Origin: an uncultured Bdellovibrionales bacterium
Lineage (GTDB): Bacteria; Bdellovibrionota; FAC87; UBA2466
Reading direction: 5' to 3'
Length of the DNA: 39,464 nucleotides
Assembly: GCA_937903155.1 (NCBI GenBank)
Contig: CALCZU010000033.1
Coordinates: 1 to 39,464 of the forward strand
The translations under genes were made by a program, and so were the position numbers. Of this stretch, positions 38,153-39,464 are shown piece after piece. Position 1 is the first letter of the stretch; each line of letters opens with the position of its first letter. The notes under the pieces were generated by a model that saw only the letters and a list, made by a program, of their open reading frames with translations, searched no databases and was not told the origin of the DNA.

Positions 38153-39417
38153 GATTTTTGAAACTCGTTGTCCTGATTCTTGTATTCACGCAGGGTTTGT
38201 ACGCAACGCTTTCATGCCATCAGCCTTTTCGCGAAGAGCTTGAGAAACGGTCGCTACAGTATTTCCTCGATCACACGCATCAACGCACGGGACTTGTTTT
38301 AGATAGAGCTCCCAATTTGGATCCCAAATCGTCCGTAAATCCCTACGCCATGGCGTCGATTGCAGCCACAGGTTTTGGAATCGCGGTTTTAGCCAACGCG
38401 GCCGAAAAAGGAATCCTCTCCAAAAAAGAAACGATCGAAAAAATTGCACGAACTTTGCGCTTCGCCCTTCAGAGCATGAAACGTTATCGAGGATGGTTCT
38501 ACCATTTTGTCGATTGGGAGACGGGCGCACGTTGGAAAGGCTGCGAAATCTCAACGATTGATACCGCTCTTTTCATCGCCGGGGCATTGTACTCGGCTGA
38601 AGCTCTGCAATCAGAAACACTGAGAGAATTGTCAAACAAGCTCTATTCAGACCTCGACTTCATCGACATGATGACCGACGGCGGAAAAAAGATGGGCCGT
38701 AAAACCCTCTCAATGGGCTGGACCCCCGAACACGGATACTTGCCCTACCATTGGGATCAATATGCCGAACATCTCTTACTCGTTCTCCTCGGACTGGGTC
38801 ATCCTAAAAACCCTTTGCCGCTCGATGCATGGACTGCGTGGAAGCGACAAACATTTAGTATCGGCTCCGTTAAAGTGATTGGCCCTGAACTTCCCTTATT
38901 CGCGCACCAGTATTCGGGACTTTTCTTTGATTTCCGTCGAATTGCGACCGACAAAGAAGACTTTTTCACCAACTCGGTCCGCGGAACTGATTTCAACCGC
39001 GAAGCTTGCAAACTTTTAGAAAGAAAGTTCATCACTTTTCGGGAAGGTTTCTGGGGTGTGAGCGCCAGCGATTCGAAAGAAGGCTACTTCGCGTTTTCGC
39101 CTATGGAAACGGACGGGACAGTTTGCCCGGCTTGTGTCGGAGCGTCGGCTTTTTATGCTCCCTGCCCTATTCTTTCGGATCTTGAAACTTGGTCGAAAGG
39201 AAAGTACTCAGAAAAGATTTGGGGCCACTACGGTTTTACCGACAGCTTTAATCTCGACAAAAACTGGGTCGATTCCGATGTCATCGGAATCACCGTTGGC
39301 GCGCTCTATCTCTCTTTAGCAAATACTTCTACCAAATCAGCGCTTTGGAACAACTTCCATTCTAATCCAGCGATTCAAAAGGCCGAAGAGAAAATCAAAA
39401 TGATTTTGGAAAATTAG
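38149..39417 (+). CDS. PF10091 glucoamylase-like / GH144-like exported glycosidase
   Basis: A 422-aa exported protein (signal MRFLKLVVLILVFTQGLYA) with an (alpha/alpha)6-type fold signature of the PF10091 family, which includes GH144 endo-beta-1,2-glucanases. Family segments: VNPYAMASIAATGFGIAVLANAA (N-terminal helix pairs), YRGWFYHFVDWETG, GCEISTIDTALFIAGAL, MGWTPEHGYLPYHWDQYAEHLLL, LPLFAHQYSGLFFDFRRIATDK, FFTNSVRGTDFNR and FWGVSASDS..GYFAFSPMETDGTV. Acidic catalytic residues cannot be fixed by eye. Length is normal. The ATG overlaps the GH35 stop (ATGA), so both are made together and probably act on one polysaccharide, with the PF10091 enzyme likely cutting the main chain. Confidence 0.82.
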   Translation: MRFLKLVVLILVFTQGLYATLSCHQPFREELEKRSLQYFLDHTHQRTGLVLDRAPNLDPKSSVNPYAMASIAATGFGIAVLANAAEKGILSKKETIEKIARTLRFALQSMKRYRGWFYHFVDWETGARWKGCEISTIDTALFIAGALYSAEALQSETLRELSNKLYSDLDFIDMMTDGGKKMGRKTLSMGWTPEHGYLPYHWDQYAEHLLLVLLGLGHPKNPLPLDAWTAWKRQTFSIGSVKVIGPELPLFAHQYSGLFFDFRRIATDKEDFFTNSVRGTDFNREACKLLERKFITFREGFWGVSASDSKEGYFAFSPMETDGTVCPACVGASAFYAPCPILSDLETWSKGKYSEKIWGHYGFTDSFNLDKNWVDSDVIGITVGALYLSLANTSTKSALWNNFHSNPAIQKAEEKIKMILEN

Positions 39418-39443
39418 GATTCTGAGTACAGATTGGAAAGCTG

Positions 39444-39464
39444 TCATTGCGAGGGTGCGCAGCA
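39444..39464 (+). repeat. Possible start of a dispersed palindromic repeat, cut by the window end
   Basis: GTCATTGCGAGGGTGCGCAG resembles the left half of the dispersed bacterial element GTCATTGCGAGG...GCGAAGCAATC, which ends in the complementary GCAATC arm. The right arm would lie beyond the window, so this cannot be confirmed here. Confidence 0.35.

Noticed and set aside
1..39464. tRNA, rRNA, CRISPR array, insertion sequence or prophage genes
   Set aside because: I read for cloverleaf and repeat-spacer patterns and for transposase, integrase and phage proteins and saw none; small RNAs cannot be excluded by eye.

Overview
The window looks like a chromosomal segment of a moderate-GC, predatory-lineage type bacterium, most likely Bdellovibrionota. 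The basis is a TIGR02147-family regulator (a family concentrated in Bdellovibrio relatives and Fibrobacter), an unusually high share of exported and lipid-anchored proteins of unknown function, and strong sigma-54 signals. I see no tRNA, rRNA, CRISPR array, transposase or prophage gene. Genes are densely packed, often with 4-bp ATGA stop/start overlaps.

Layout. 1-4.4 kb: housekeeping and accessory genes (small Cys-rich exported protein, B3-type metallo-beta-lactamase, SRAP/YedK DNA-crosslink repair protein, RNase H-like protein, a methyltransferase preceded by a decayed methyltransferase tail, a small exported protein). 4.4-10.3 kb: an Old Yellow Enzyme, a lipoprotein, a TIGR02147 regulator coupled to a large exported protein, an SGNH hydrolase and a six-cysteine secreted peptide. 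10.4-18.2 kb: one long minus-strand run of eight genes, all predicted to be exported or membrane-anchored, including a Hint (hedgehog/intein-like) domain protein and two tandem coiled-coil paralogues. 18.2-21.6 kb: a regulatory region and a plus-strand run of a response-regulator sigma-54 activator, an RluB/RsuA-type pseudouridine synthase and an exported protein. 21.6-26.0 kb: two large divergent lipoproteins (TIG/Kelch propellers; triple Ig-like repeats with a Cys-rich tail). 26.0-32.9 kb: cyanophycin metabolism (cphA, iadA, cphB and a second cyanophycinase-like gene) divergent from a two-gene guanidino-compound module (YqcI/YcgG plus DUF1989). 33-35.8 kb: a large HPII-type catalase and a small exported protein. 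36-39.4 kb: a coupled GH35 / PF10091 (GH144-like) glycosidase pair.

The most striking observation is the 18.2-18.6 kb regulatory region. It holds a perfect -24/-12 sigma-54 promoter (TGGCAC-N5-TTGCA) that fires into the eight-gene exported operon, three copies of the palindrome TACGA-N4-TCGTA at about -95, -171 and -255, and the divergent gene for a complete NtrC-type activator with an intact GAFTGA loop. This is a self-contained regulator/enhancer/promoter/operon unit controlling an undescribed set of envelope or secreted proteins. Weaker but good sigma-54 matches precede cphA, the divergent YcgG-family gene, katE and one large lipoprotein. Together they suggest that sigma-54 coordinates nitrogen storage and envelope functions in this organism.
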